Source of the DNA: Pelagibacteraceae bacterium TMED65
Lineage (GTDB): Bacteria > Pseudomonadota > Alphaproteobacteria > TMED127
NCBI GenBank assembly: GCA_002167215.1
Contig: NHDS01000018.1
Location: 9,226-15,838, forward strand
DNA: 6,613 nt
Direction: 5' to 3'
In this document: positions 1-5,475 of the stretch, piece by piece
Layout of the letters: every line of letters begins with the position of its first letter
How positions within the stretch are numbered: the first letter of the stretch is position 1
Notes under the pieces: model-generated
The model's input: only the letters and a program-made list of their open reading frames with translations
Databases searched by the model: none
Told to the model about the DNA's origin: nothing
Translations under genes and position numbers: made by a program

Positions 1-535
1 ATATATTTGAAATAATTGGGAATTTTTTTGAATTAAATAATTGATAATGCCACCATTCATTTCTATAGAAATCCCAACCAGCATCTATCATTATACCAAG
101 TAATAGAAGTCTATTTTTGTAAGATTTTGCAGAAATATCTAAACATCCATGATAAGAGAGCCTTGAGAATTCGTCAAAACCGGTTCCCATGTCAAGTTCG
201 TTTCCTCTTTTATCTGCAAGTGTTAGGTCAATTGCGACTCCCCTAGAATGTGGAGAGCCTTTATTTGGTGGTGCTATAAAATTTGGATCAGGTAAACATT
301 CCCACAATCTTTCTTGAACATATGATGGTCTGTAAGCATCGAAAATCTTAAGTAAAAGATCTTGTTTTTTAGCAATTTCTACGGCTAAATGTAAGTGCTC
401 GTAAGCAACTTTATGAATAAAACAAGCATCTGAAGAATAGAGTCTACTGTTTGTGAAATTATTATTTGTTGCATATCTGAGATCAATTAAAACTGGAAAA
501 TCTTTTTTATTTACTTTGATTAAGTTTTGATTCAT
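1..535 (-). CDS. ddpX: D-alanyl-D-alanine dipeptidase (VanX/DdpX family), 3' end cut off by window edge
   Basis: This minus-strand reading frame opens with ATG at 535 and stays open to the left edge, giving 178 residues. VanX-type enzymes are about 190-200 residues, so only a short C-terminus is missing. Zinc M15D peptidases of this family cleave the D-Ala-D-Ala dipeptide. The family signatures are visible: DAYRP at 66-70 (R69 matches the transition-state arginine), SPHSRGVAID at 94-103 (zinc ligands H96 and D103), LDMGTGFDEF at 114-123, and EWWH at 160-163 (catalytic base E160, zinc ligand H163). There is no signal peptide, so it is probably cytoplasmic, fitting recovery of D-Ala from wall turnover or dipeptide catabolism rather than vancomycin resistance (no vanH/vanA-like gene is in view). 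It is divergent from tsaB with only 14 bases between the start codons and no Shine-Dalgarno sequence. The family is certain; the physiological role is inferred. Confidence 0.93.
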   Translation of the reverse strand, partial: MNQNLIKVNKKDFPVLIDLRYATNNNFTNSRLYSSDACFIHKVAYEHLHLAVEIAKKQDLLLKIFDAYRPSYVQERLWECLPDPNFIAPPNKGSPHSRGVAIDLTLADKRGNELDMGTGFDEFSRLSYHGCLDISAKSYKNRLLLLGIMIDAGWDFYRNEWWHYQLFNSKKFPIISNI

Positions 536-549
536 TTTAAAAAAAGTTT

Positions 550-1188
550 ATGTTATCACTATCTATTTATAGTTCAAGTCAAAGAATTTCAATTGCTCTG
601 TATCAAAATAGCAAATTAAAGAGATTTTTTGAAAAAAAAATCGAGGATCGTAAAATTGATGATATTTTTTTATTGATTAAAAAGATCTTTGAAAAAAAAA
701 ATTTAAAAATAGATTCTATTTTTTTTTCAACAGGGCCTGGAAGTTATACAGCTCAAAGATCTATAAAAGCTATTGCGCAAGGTATTTCTTTGATTACAAA
801 ATCTAAGATTAAAACAGTAAGTGAATTTGATGTTTACCTTTCTAATCTAGAAAAAAAAAAAAAGAATGTGATAGTTTTTTTTAAAGCAATTAATAATAAT
901 TTTTTTTTTCGACATTATAGATTATTTGGGACTATTTATAAATCCAAAAAAAAATATGAAAATCGAAATTTTTCAGAAACATACGAATACATAAATAAAA
1001 AAAAAATAAAAATAAAGGATCTTATCGTCTTGTCTGATTCAAAAAAAAATATTACTCATTTAGTTGGCTTTAAAAATAATGAAGTATTTTCTTTCAAAAC
1101 ATCAGCTAAGGATATTGCGCGAGCTGTTTTTTTAGGATATGGAAAGAATACTCAAGAAATAAACTACCACCATACGTATTATGAATAA
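550..1188 (+). CDS. tsaB: TsaB, t6A37 tRNA threonylcarbamoyl transferase complex subunit (divergent)
   Basis: TsaB is the non-catalytic, TsaD-like partner that binds TsaD and TsaE when threonylcarbamoyl is transferred to A37 of ANN-decoding tRNAs. This 212-residue protein carries the family hallmark STGPGSYT at 60-67, followed by AQRSIKAIAQGIS, which matches the usual GPGSFTGLRxGxxxAxGL. The downstream overlap with rimI is the classic tsaB-rimI arrangement. The protein is degenerate: the usual N-terminal AIDTS reads SIYSS (residues 5-9), so the conserved Asp is absent, and the middle (residues 99-170) is a Lys/Asn/Phe/Ile-rich stretch encoded by long homopolymers (A13 at 851-863, A10 at 692-701 and 997-1006, T10 at 900-909). 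The frame nevertheless stays open through all of them. The ATG at 550 is the only good start. Identity rests on the motif plus context; functional state is less certain. Confidence 0.85.
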   Translation: MLSLSIYSSSQRISIALYQNSKLKRFFEKKIEDRKIDDIFLLIKKIFEKKNLKIDSIFFSTGPGSYTAQRSIKAIAQGISLITKSKIKTVSEFDVYLSNLEKKKKNVIVFFKAINNNFFFRHYRLFGTIYKSKKKYENRNFSETYEYINKKKIKIKDLIVLSDSKKNITHLVGFKNNEVFSFKTSAKDIARAVFLGYGKNTQEINYHHTYYE

Positions 1189-1642
1189 AAATTTTTTTAA
1201 AAAAATTAATCACAATGATTGTGATGAAATCTTTATTTTACAACAAAAAAATAAAGAAGATTTTGGTAACAATATATGGAAACCAGAGGAACTGAGTACT
1301 TTTATTAAAGATAATACTTTTAAGGGTATAGTTTTTGTTTACCAAAAAAAAATTAATGGATTCTGTTTTTTTAAGAAAATTGATAATTTCATAGAAATAT
1401 ATTCCTTATTTGTTGATCCTAAACATCGTAATAAAGGAATTGCAGGTAACCTTCTTAGGCAATGTATATATTATTGTAAAACCAACAAACTAAGTAAAAT
1501 TATTTTAGATGTTAATGAGAATAATCTTACAGCAATTAAATTATATAGAAAAAACAACTTTGTTTTTTGTGGTAAGAGAAAAAATTATTATAACGATAGA
1601 GAATATTTTGAAGATTCTTACACAATGAATCTTATAATTTAA
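1181..1642 (+). CDS. rimI: RimI-type GNAT N-acetyltransferase (ribosomal protein bS18 alanine acetyltransferase)
   Basis: A 153-residue single-domain GNAT protein of normal RimI length. RimI acetylates the N-terminal alanine of ribosomal protein S18 using acetyl-CoA. The beta4/P-loop region reads IYSLFVDPKHRNKGIAG at 73-89, with the acetyl-CoA-binding RxxGxA at 83-88. The RimI-specific C-terminal part is present: LDVNENNLTAIKLYRKNNF at 109-127, then GKRKNYY and EDSYTMNL (RimI proteins usually have RxxYY...EDAxxMxL). Y122 aligns with the proposed catalytic acid. The proposed catalytic base is Glu in Salmonella RimI (E103) and is Asp here (D110), with the same 12-residue spacing to the Tyr. The ATG at 1181 overlaps the tsaB stop by 8 bases, so translation is probably coupled. 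The specific substrate is inferred from family and from the tsaB neighbour. Confidence 0.87.
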   Translation: MNKNFFKKINHNDCDEIFILQQKNKEDFGNNIWKPEELSTFIKDNTFKGIVFVYQKKINGFCFFKKIDNFIEIYSLFVDPKHRNKGIAGNLLRQCIYYCKTNKLSKIILDVNENNLTAIKLYRKNNFVFCGKRKNYYNDREYFEDSYTMNLII

Positions 1643-1644
1643 AA

Positions 1645-1857
1645 TTATGCTAAATCTATCTCAAAAATATCCTTACCTTTTTTTGTCACACTTATTTCAT
1701 AATTTCTTTTTAGTGAGTTGTTCAATAAGCAAAAATCTCTTTCACCTTTAATAATTATTCTTTTTTCAATATTTATATTTGTTTTTAAAAATTCTTTAGC
1801 CTTTAGAAAACTCATAGGGCATGACATATTAGTAATATCTAAAACTTTTTTTTTCAT
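1645..1857 (-). CDS. TusA/SirA-like sulfurtransferase family small protein (CPMS-type)
   Basis: A 70-residue minus-strand protein with the TusA-family start LDITNMSCPMSFLKAKEFL (residues 6-24). C13 matches the sulfur-accepting cysteine of the CPxP motif, and the remainder fits a compact two-layer alpha/beta fold. Classical TusA relays persulfide sulfur from IscS towards tRNA thiolation or other acceptors. In this protein the second proline is replaced (CPMS instead of CPxP), like the CPMT(F/V) proteins I recall from other alphaproteobacteria, whose partner is not established. I therefore do not assign the tusA symbol. The gene is convergent with rimI with a 2-base gap and divergent from fur across a 100-base region. 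Codons 2-4 are AAA, giving a run of nine A just after the start codon. The family is well supported; the pathway is unknown. Confidence 0.85.
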   Translation of the reverse strand: MKKKVLDITNMSCPMSFLKAKEFLKTNINIEKRIIIKGERDFCLLNNSLKRNYEISVTKKGKDIFEIDLA

Positions 1858-1871
1858 TTTTATTCTATTAT

Positions 1872-1916
1872 GTTATAGTTGGTAATGATTAATTTTTTTT
1901 TTATTACTAGTATAAC
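1872..1916. promoter_or_regulatory. Nested imperfect inverted repeat in the divergent tusA-like/fur intergenic region
   Basis: The left arm GTTATAGTTGGTAAT (1872-1886) pairs with the right arm ATTACTAGTATAAC (1903-1916): outer arms GTTATA/TATAAC and inner arms GTAAT/ATTAC, with a one-base offset between them, around an AT-rich centre containing a T10 run (1893-1902). Inside it, 1881-1899 matches 12 of 19 positions of the classical Fur box, concentrated in the left half (TAATGAT). The repeat lies 15 bases upstream of the tusA-like start codon and 41 upstream of the fur start codon. It could be an operator for both divergent genes, for example fur autoregulation. In a region this AT-rich some pairing is expected by chance, so the assignment is tentative. 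Confidence 0.4.
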
Positions 1917-1957
1917 TTAATAAATATTTAACATAACCGCAATTTATTGTTATTATT

Positions 1958-2386
1958 ATGAAAGATTCACTTCTAGAAAAATGCAACAAACTTGGACTAA
2001 AAATGACAGAACAAAGGAAGGTAATTGTTAAAGTACTCTCAGAGTCGACCGACCATCCGGATGTAGAGTCAGTTTACAGTAGAGCATCAAAAGTTGATAA
2101 AAGAATTGGAATTGCAACTGTTTACAGAACAATAAAGTTGTTTGAAGATAACAATCTACTTGAAAAACATGAATTCAAAGGATACAGCTCTAGATATGAA
2201 ACTGTTAGAGAAAACCATCACCACCTAATTGATGTTCGAAGCGGTAATGTTAAAGAATTTAGAAATACACTTGTTGATGCAATGCAAAAACAAGTTGCAA
2301 AAGAAATGGGTTTCAAGTTAATTGACTACAGATTAGAATTATATGCCGTTCCAATTGAAAGCAAAAGATCAAAAAAACAAAGTTGA
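1958..2386 (+). CDS. fur: Fur-family metal-responsive repressor (Fur/Mur-type) with an altered second metal site
   Basis: A 142-residue Fur-family protein. The N-terminal winged helix (GLKMTEQRKVIVKVL at 13-27; recognition segment IGIATVYRTIKLFE at 50-63) closely matches alphaproteobacterial Fur/Mur. In these bacteria this regulator may answer to manganese or iron, with Irr/RirA sharing iron control. Compared with E. coli Fur, the sensing-site ligands H33, E81, H88 and the equivalent of H90 (here H89) are all present. In the other site D89 is deleted (HHHLID instead of HHDHLID), E108 is Asp (D107) and H125 is Tyr (Y124); only H87 remains. There is no CxxC zinc pair, as is usual in this group. 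The gene is less homopolymer-rich than tsaB. It overlaps or abuts olsB and probably leads the operon running to ybeY. No Shine-Dalgarno sequence precedes the ATG. The family is certain; the metal sensed is not. Confidence 0.93.
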   Translation: MKDSLLEKCNKLGLKMTEQRKVIVKVLSESTDHPDVESVYSRASKVDKRIGIATVYRTIKLFEDNNLLEKHEFKGYSSRYETVRENHHHLIDVRSGNVKEFRNTLVDAMQKQVAKEMGFKLIDYRLELYAVPIESKRSKKQS

Positions 2387-3296
2387 TCATCAGAGTTTTA
2401 GAAAGATTGAAGCATTAAAATCAATTTTTGATAAAATGAAATTTGTTGCAAAAAATGTTATTTACACAAAAAGATTTTCTGAAAAAGAAAGTAAAACAAA
2501 TAACGTAAAAAATTATCCGTTAATAAAACCTACTAATGCAAGGAACTTTAATATTCAAAAAGGAAGTTTTTTAGTCAAGATAATCAACGACTCAGATAAA
2601 TTAATAAATAAAGCTAAAAAATTAAGACATGAGAGCTTTTTTCAAAAATCAGCGAGTGCTGATTTTGATTCTGATGAATTCGATAAATATTGTGATCATT
2701 TAGTAGTTATTGATAGATCAGTTTCAGAGGAATTTGTCGTTGGTACATATAGACTTCTTTTAAAACCCAAGTATTTACAAAAAATTAAATTTTACAGTCA
2801 ATCAGAATTTAATATAAAAAATTTGTTCTCACAAAAGAGAGCAACTTTGCTTGAAGCAGGAAGATCTTGTGTCCATCAAAATTACAGAGATGGAAGAATA
2901 ATAAAGCTATTATGGAGGGGGCTTGCAACATATATTATTAATAATCAAGTCGAGCTTACCTTTGGATGTGCCAGTTTTCCCTCGAGCAATCATAAATTAT
3001 TTACGGAACAATTATCCTATTTATATCATTATCACAGACCTCCTGATAATTTGAAAACTTCACCACATAAAAACTTAAAAGCTAATTTTAAATTAATTGA
3101 CAAGGGTTTGATAGATTCTGATGAAGAGTTTAGAAAATTACCACCGCTAATAAAAGCATATTTAAGAGTTGGTGCCTGGGTAGGAAATGGCGCAATTATA
3201 GATAATGAATTCAATACAACTGATGTATTAATAGTATTAGACTCAAAAAAAATATTAAAAAAATATGCTCAACTTTCCTTTAACAGCGAGCATTGA
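2343..3296 (+). CDS. olsB: OlsB, L-ornithine N-alpha-acyltransferase (first step of ornithine lipid synthesis)
   Basis: OlsB moves a 3-hydroxy fatty acyl group from acyl carrier protein to the alpha-amino group of ornithine, giving lyso-ornithine lipid at the inner face of the cytoplasmic membrane. The GNAT-like core spans roughly residues 75-300. It has the family blocks KAKKLRHESFF (90-100), LLEAGRSCVHQNYRDG (169-184), LLWRGLATYI (189-198), FGCASF (207-212) and, near the end, LPPLIKAYLRVGAWVG followed by FNTTDVLIVLD. The next gene is its expected partner OlsA. The start is uncertain: ATG 2343 overlaps the fur end by 44 bases and gives 317 residues with a roughly 75-residue Lys/Asn-rich leader. 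ATG 2436, 49 bases beyond the fur stop, gives 286 residues, nearer the usual length. Neither has a Shine-Dalgarno sequence; I favour 2436 slightly. The function assignment is strong. Confidence 0.9.
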   Translation: MPFQLKAKDQKNKVDHQSFRKIEALKSIFDKMKFVAKNVIYTKRFSEKESKTNNVKNYPLIKPTNARNFNIQKGSFLVKIINDSDKLINKAKKLRHESFFQKSASADFDSDEFDKYCDHLVVIDRSVSEEFVVGTYRLLLKPKYLQKIKFYSQSEFNIKNLFSQKRATLLEAGRSCVHQNYRDGRIIKLLWRGLATYIINNQVELTFGCASFPSSNHKLFTEQLSYLYHYHRPPDNLKTSPHKNLKANFKLIDKGLIDSDEEFRKLPPLIKAYLRVGAWVGNGAIIDNEFNTTDVLIVLDSKKILKKYAQLSFNSEH

Positions 3297-4114
3297 TGCT
3301 TTATTCTCCATTATTATCTTGTTTGAGATTTCTTATTTGCGTCCCATGGGTTCTGGTAGTAGGGCTACTACAATTCTTAAACTTAATTTTTTTCAAAAAG
3401 CATTTTTTTTTCTTTTATAAAATATTCTTTAATGGTTTAAGAAAAATTTTCGGAATAAAGATAAATTTATCAGGATTTCCAGAAAGAAAAAATGTGTTGT
3501 TTATTTCAAATCACATATCTTATTTAGATATACTTGTCCTAGGGTCTTTGATAAACGCAGTTTTCGTGGCAAAATCAGATATAAAAAAATGGCCTATCAT
3601 TAATAAATTATGTTTAATTGGGAAAACAATTTTTATTGAGAGAGAGAATACTAGATTGGTTGGAGAGCAAATGAGACTTATTGAAAAAAATATGAAGGAA
3701 GGTATGAATGTAATCTTATTTCCCGAGGGAACTTCTAGTGATGGGTCGAAGGTCCTTAAGTTTAAAAGCTCTTTGTTTAAATTAATAGATTCAGAAAAAC
3801 TAGAAGATTTCCGTATTCAGCCAATTTCAATTACCTATAATAAATTAGATGGTCTCCCACTTGACAAATTTTTTCGTCCTTTTTTAGCATGGTTTGGCGG
3901 TATGGATTTGCTTCCACACGCTTGGAAGTTCCTTGGACTTGGGATAAGTGAAGTAAATGTAAAATTCCATGATCCAAAAAATTTTAAATTCTTTAGTGAT
4001 AGAAAACATGCCTGTCGTTTTTCTTATGAAATTATTTCCAATCAAGTAAAACAAGATTTTAGATCACTAGAAATAGATAATAAAATCAAACTTTATGAAT
4101 TTAAATTCTTGTAA
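3296..4114 (+). CDS. olsA: PlsC-family 1-acyl-glycerol-3-phosphate / lyso-ornithine lipid acyltransferase (OlsA-like)
   Basis: A 272-residue membrane-associated acyltransferase. It has a hydrophobic N-terminal anchor (about residues 11-33), the catalytic HX4D motif NHISYLD (H73, D78), a second block around FIERENTR (113-120), the substrate-binding FPEGTSSDG (142-150) with the following KFKSSLF, and a conserved PISITY (176-181). PlsC enzymes acylate lysophosphatidic acid. Right behind olsB, the likelier or additional role is the O-acylation of lyso-ornithine lipid (OlsA), completing a phosphorus-free membrane lipid. The ATG at 3296 shares one base with the olsB stop (TGATG), a typical translational-coupling junction; I prefer it to the TTG three bases earlier. 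Substrate choice cannot be read from sequence: if no other plsC exists in the genome, it may serve both phospholipid and ornithine lipid synthesis. Confidence 0.88.
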   Translation: MLYSPLLSCLRFLICVPWVLVVGLLQFLNLIFFKKHFFFFYKIFFNGLRKIFGIKINLSGFPERKNVLFISNHISYLDILVLGSLINAVFVAKSDIKKWPIINKLCLIGKTIFIERENTRLVGEQMRLIEKNMKEGMNVILFPEGTSSDGSKVLKFKSSLFKLIDSEKLEDFRIQPISITYNKLDGLPLDKFFRPFLAWFGGMDLLPHAWKFLGLGISEVNVKFHDPKNFKFFSDRKHACRFSYEIISNQVKQDFRSLEIDNKIKLYEFKFL

Positions 4115-4144
4115 AACGTAAAAAATCATTTAATTATTTAACAA

Positions 4145-5475
4145 ATGGATCAGTTCTTTTTTATTAAAACATATGGTTGCCAGATGAATGAATATGATTC
4201 TGAGAAATTGAATGATTTACTTACTTTCAACGGATACAAAGCATCAAACAACTTTGAAGATTCAGATATTGCTATTTTAAATACTTGTCACATCAGAGAA
4301 AAAGCTTCTGAAAAATTATACTCAGATTTAGGGAGGCTGTCCAAATTCAAAGAAAATAAGAAAAAAATTGGAAAACAAATGCATATTATAGTTACTGGGT
4401 GCGTGGCTCAAGCCGAAGGTAATGAAATATTAAAGAGAAATAAAAGTGTTGATTATATTTTGGGTCCTCAGAGTTTTCACAAACTTCCCAACGTTCTTAA
4501 AAATTCTAATGAGGAAAAAGTACATAATGAATTCATGTGTGAAGAAAAATTTGAATCATTAATTCCAAGTTCTCAAAAAAATGTAAGTAAATTAATAACC
4601 ATACAAGAAGGTTGCGATAAATTTTGCTCATTTTGTGTAGTGCCTTACACAAGAGGTGCAGAATTTTCAAGACCAGTTGAAAATATTTTTGCCGAAACTA
4701 AAAATCTTGCTCAAAATGGAACAAAAGAAATCACACTTTTAGGTCAAAATGTAAGTTCCTACTCTTCTAGTATATTTGAGAAAGGAAAAAAAAAAATGTC
4801 TCTCTTGGAGGTTTATGTGAAATTCTATCTAGGATAAATGGGATAGAAAGAATAAGGTATTTAACTTCTCACCCAATTGATATAGATGATTCACTGATTA
4901 ATGAGCACAAAATCAATTCCAAAATGATGCCATTTCTTCACCTTCCTATCCAAGCAGGTTCTGATAAAATCTTAAAAAGTATGAATAGAAAGCATTCTAA
5001 GGAGTTTTATATAAAACTTATAAAAAAGATTAGAAATAAAGTTAAAGACATTGCCTTTTCATCAGATTTTATAGTTGGATATCCTGGAGAAACAGATTTG
5101 GACTTTCAAGATACTCTTGATTTAATTGATAAAGTAAAATTTGCAAGCTCATATTCATTTAAATATTCTGCAAGACCAGGCACTCCTGCTTCTGTAAGAA
5201 AAAATCAAGTTTGTGAAGATAAATCTAATATGAGATTAAAAAAAATGCAACAAGTCTTAAATAACCAACAAGAGAATTTTAACTTATCTTTTCTAGATAA
5301 AACTGTTAGTGTCTTGTTTTCTGGGAAAGGAAAAAAAGACAAACAATTTGTTGGAAGAACTCCTCACTTACAACCTGTTCATGTTACTTCAAATCAAAAC
5401 ATTATTGGAAAGTTAATAAAAGTCAAAATACAAAAACTCACTTCATTTTCTTTCCATGGAAAGTTAGTTGACTAA
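4145..5475 (+). CDS. miaB: MiaB, tRNA-2-methylthio-N6-dimethylallyladenosine synthase, split by a frame change at an A11 run
   Basis: MiaB is a radical-SAM methylthiotransferase that adds the 2-methylthio group to i6A37 of tRNAs reading U-starting codons. The first part (4145-4837) has the N-terminal cluster cysteines C12 (TYGCQMN), C48 (NTCHIREKA) and C86 (VTGCVAQ) and the radical-SAM CxxxCxxC (C157, C161, C164 in EGCDKFCSFCVVPYTRG). The second part has LPIQAGSD, SSDFIVGYPGET, YSFKYSARPGTPAS and a C-terminal TRAM domain (FVGRTPHLQP). The two lie in different frames. After the run of 11 A (4786-4796) the upstream frame reads MSLLEVYV and stops at 4837, while the other frame reads NVSLGGLCEILSRINGIERI and then RYLTSHPID, which is normal MiaB. 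A -1 shift in the run joins them into 443 residues with nothing missing. Apart from this run I see no other lesion. Confidence 0.9.
4786..4796 (+). other. Run of 11 A where the miaB frame breaks
   Basis: Eleven consecutive A follow GAGAAAGG (4778-4785). Nine or twelve A would restore a continuous miaB frame. Alternatively the ribosome or RNA polymerase could slip on the run, producing the -1 frame. The purine-rich GAGAAAGGA directly before the run resembles a Shine-Dalgarno sequence, an element that can stimulate -1 frameshifting in bacteria, though the spacing to the slip site differs from known cases. I see no convincing stem-loop just downstream. Confidence 0.8.
5458..5463 (+). promoter_or_regulatory. 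Possible ribosome binding site GGAAAG supporting the TTG start of phoH
   Basis: GGAAAG inside the end of miaB lies 4 bases before TTG 5468. It is one of the few purine-rich start-proximal sites in the window and supports the TTG start over ATG 5513, which has only A/C-rich sequence ahead of it. The match to a consensus site is partial. Confidence 0.4.

Noticed and set aside
1..535. Vancomycin-resistance function for the VanX-like gene
   Set aside because: No vanH, vanA or vanRS-like gene is visible, and chromosomal DdpX-type dipeptidases are common in Gram-negative bacteria.
1634..1648. Palindrome ATAATTTAAAATTAT spanning the two stops as a bidirectional terminator
   Set aside because: It is A/T only, has a one-base centre so a real hairpin would keep about five weak pairs, and no T run follows on either side.
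1900..1957. A sigma70-type promoter for fur using TATAAC (1911-1916) as -10
   Set aside because: No convincing -35 stands at the right distance, and TATA-like hexamers are everywhere in this AT-rich gap.
3032..3214. Minus-strand open frame of 60 codons
   Set aside because: It lies inside olsB opposite its most conserved C-terminal block, and its product has no recognisable features.
3293..3295. TTG as the start of the PlsC-family gene
   Set aside because: ATG follows immediately at 3296 in the same frame and forms the standard TGATG junction with the olsB stop.
4145..5475. miaB called as a pseudogene
   Set aside because: All catalytic and TRAM features are intact and the only lesion is at a homopolymer, where assembly error or slippage is at least as likely as inactivation.
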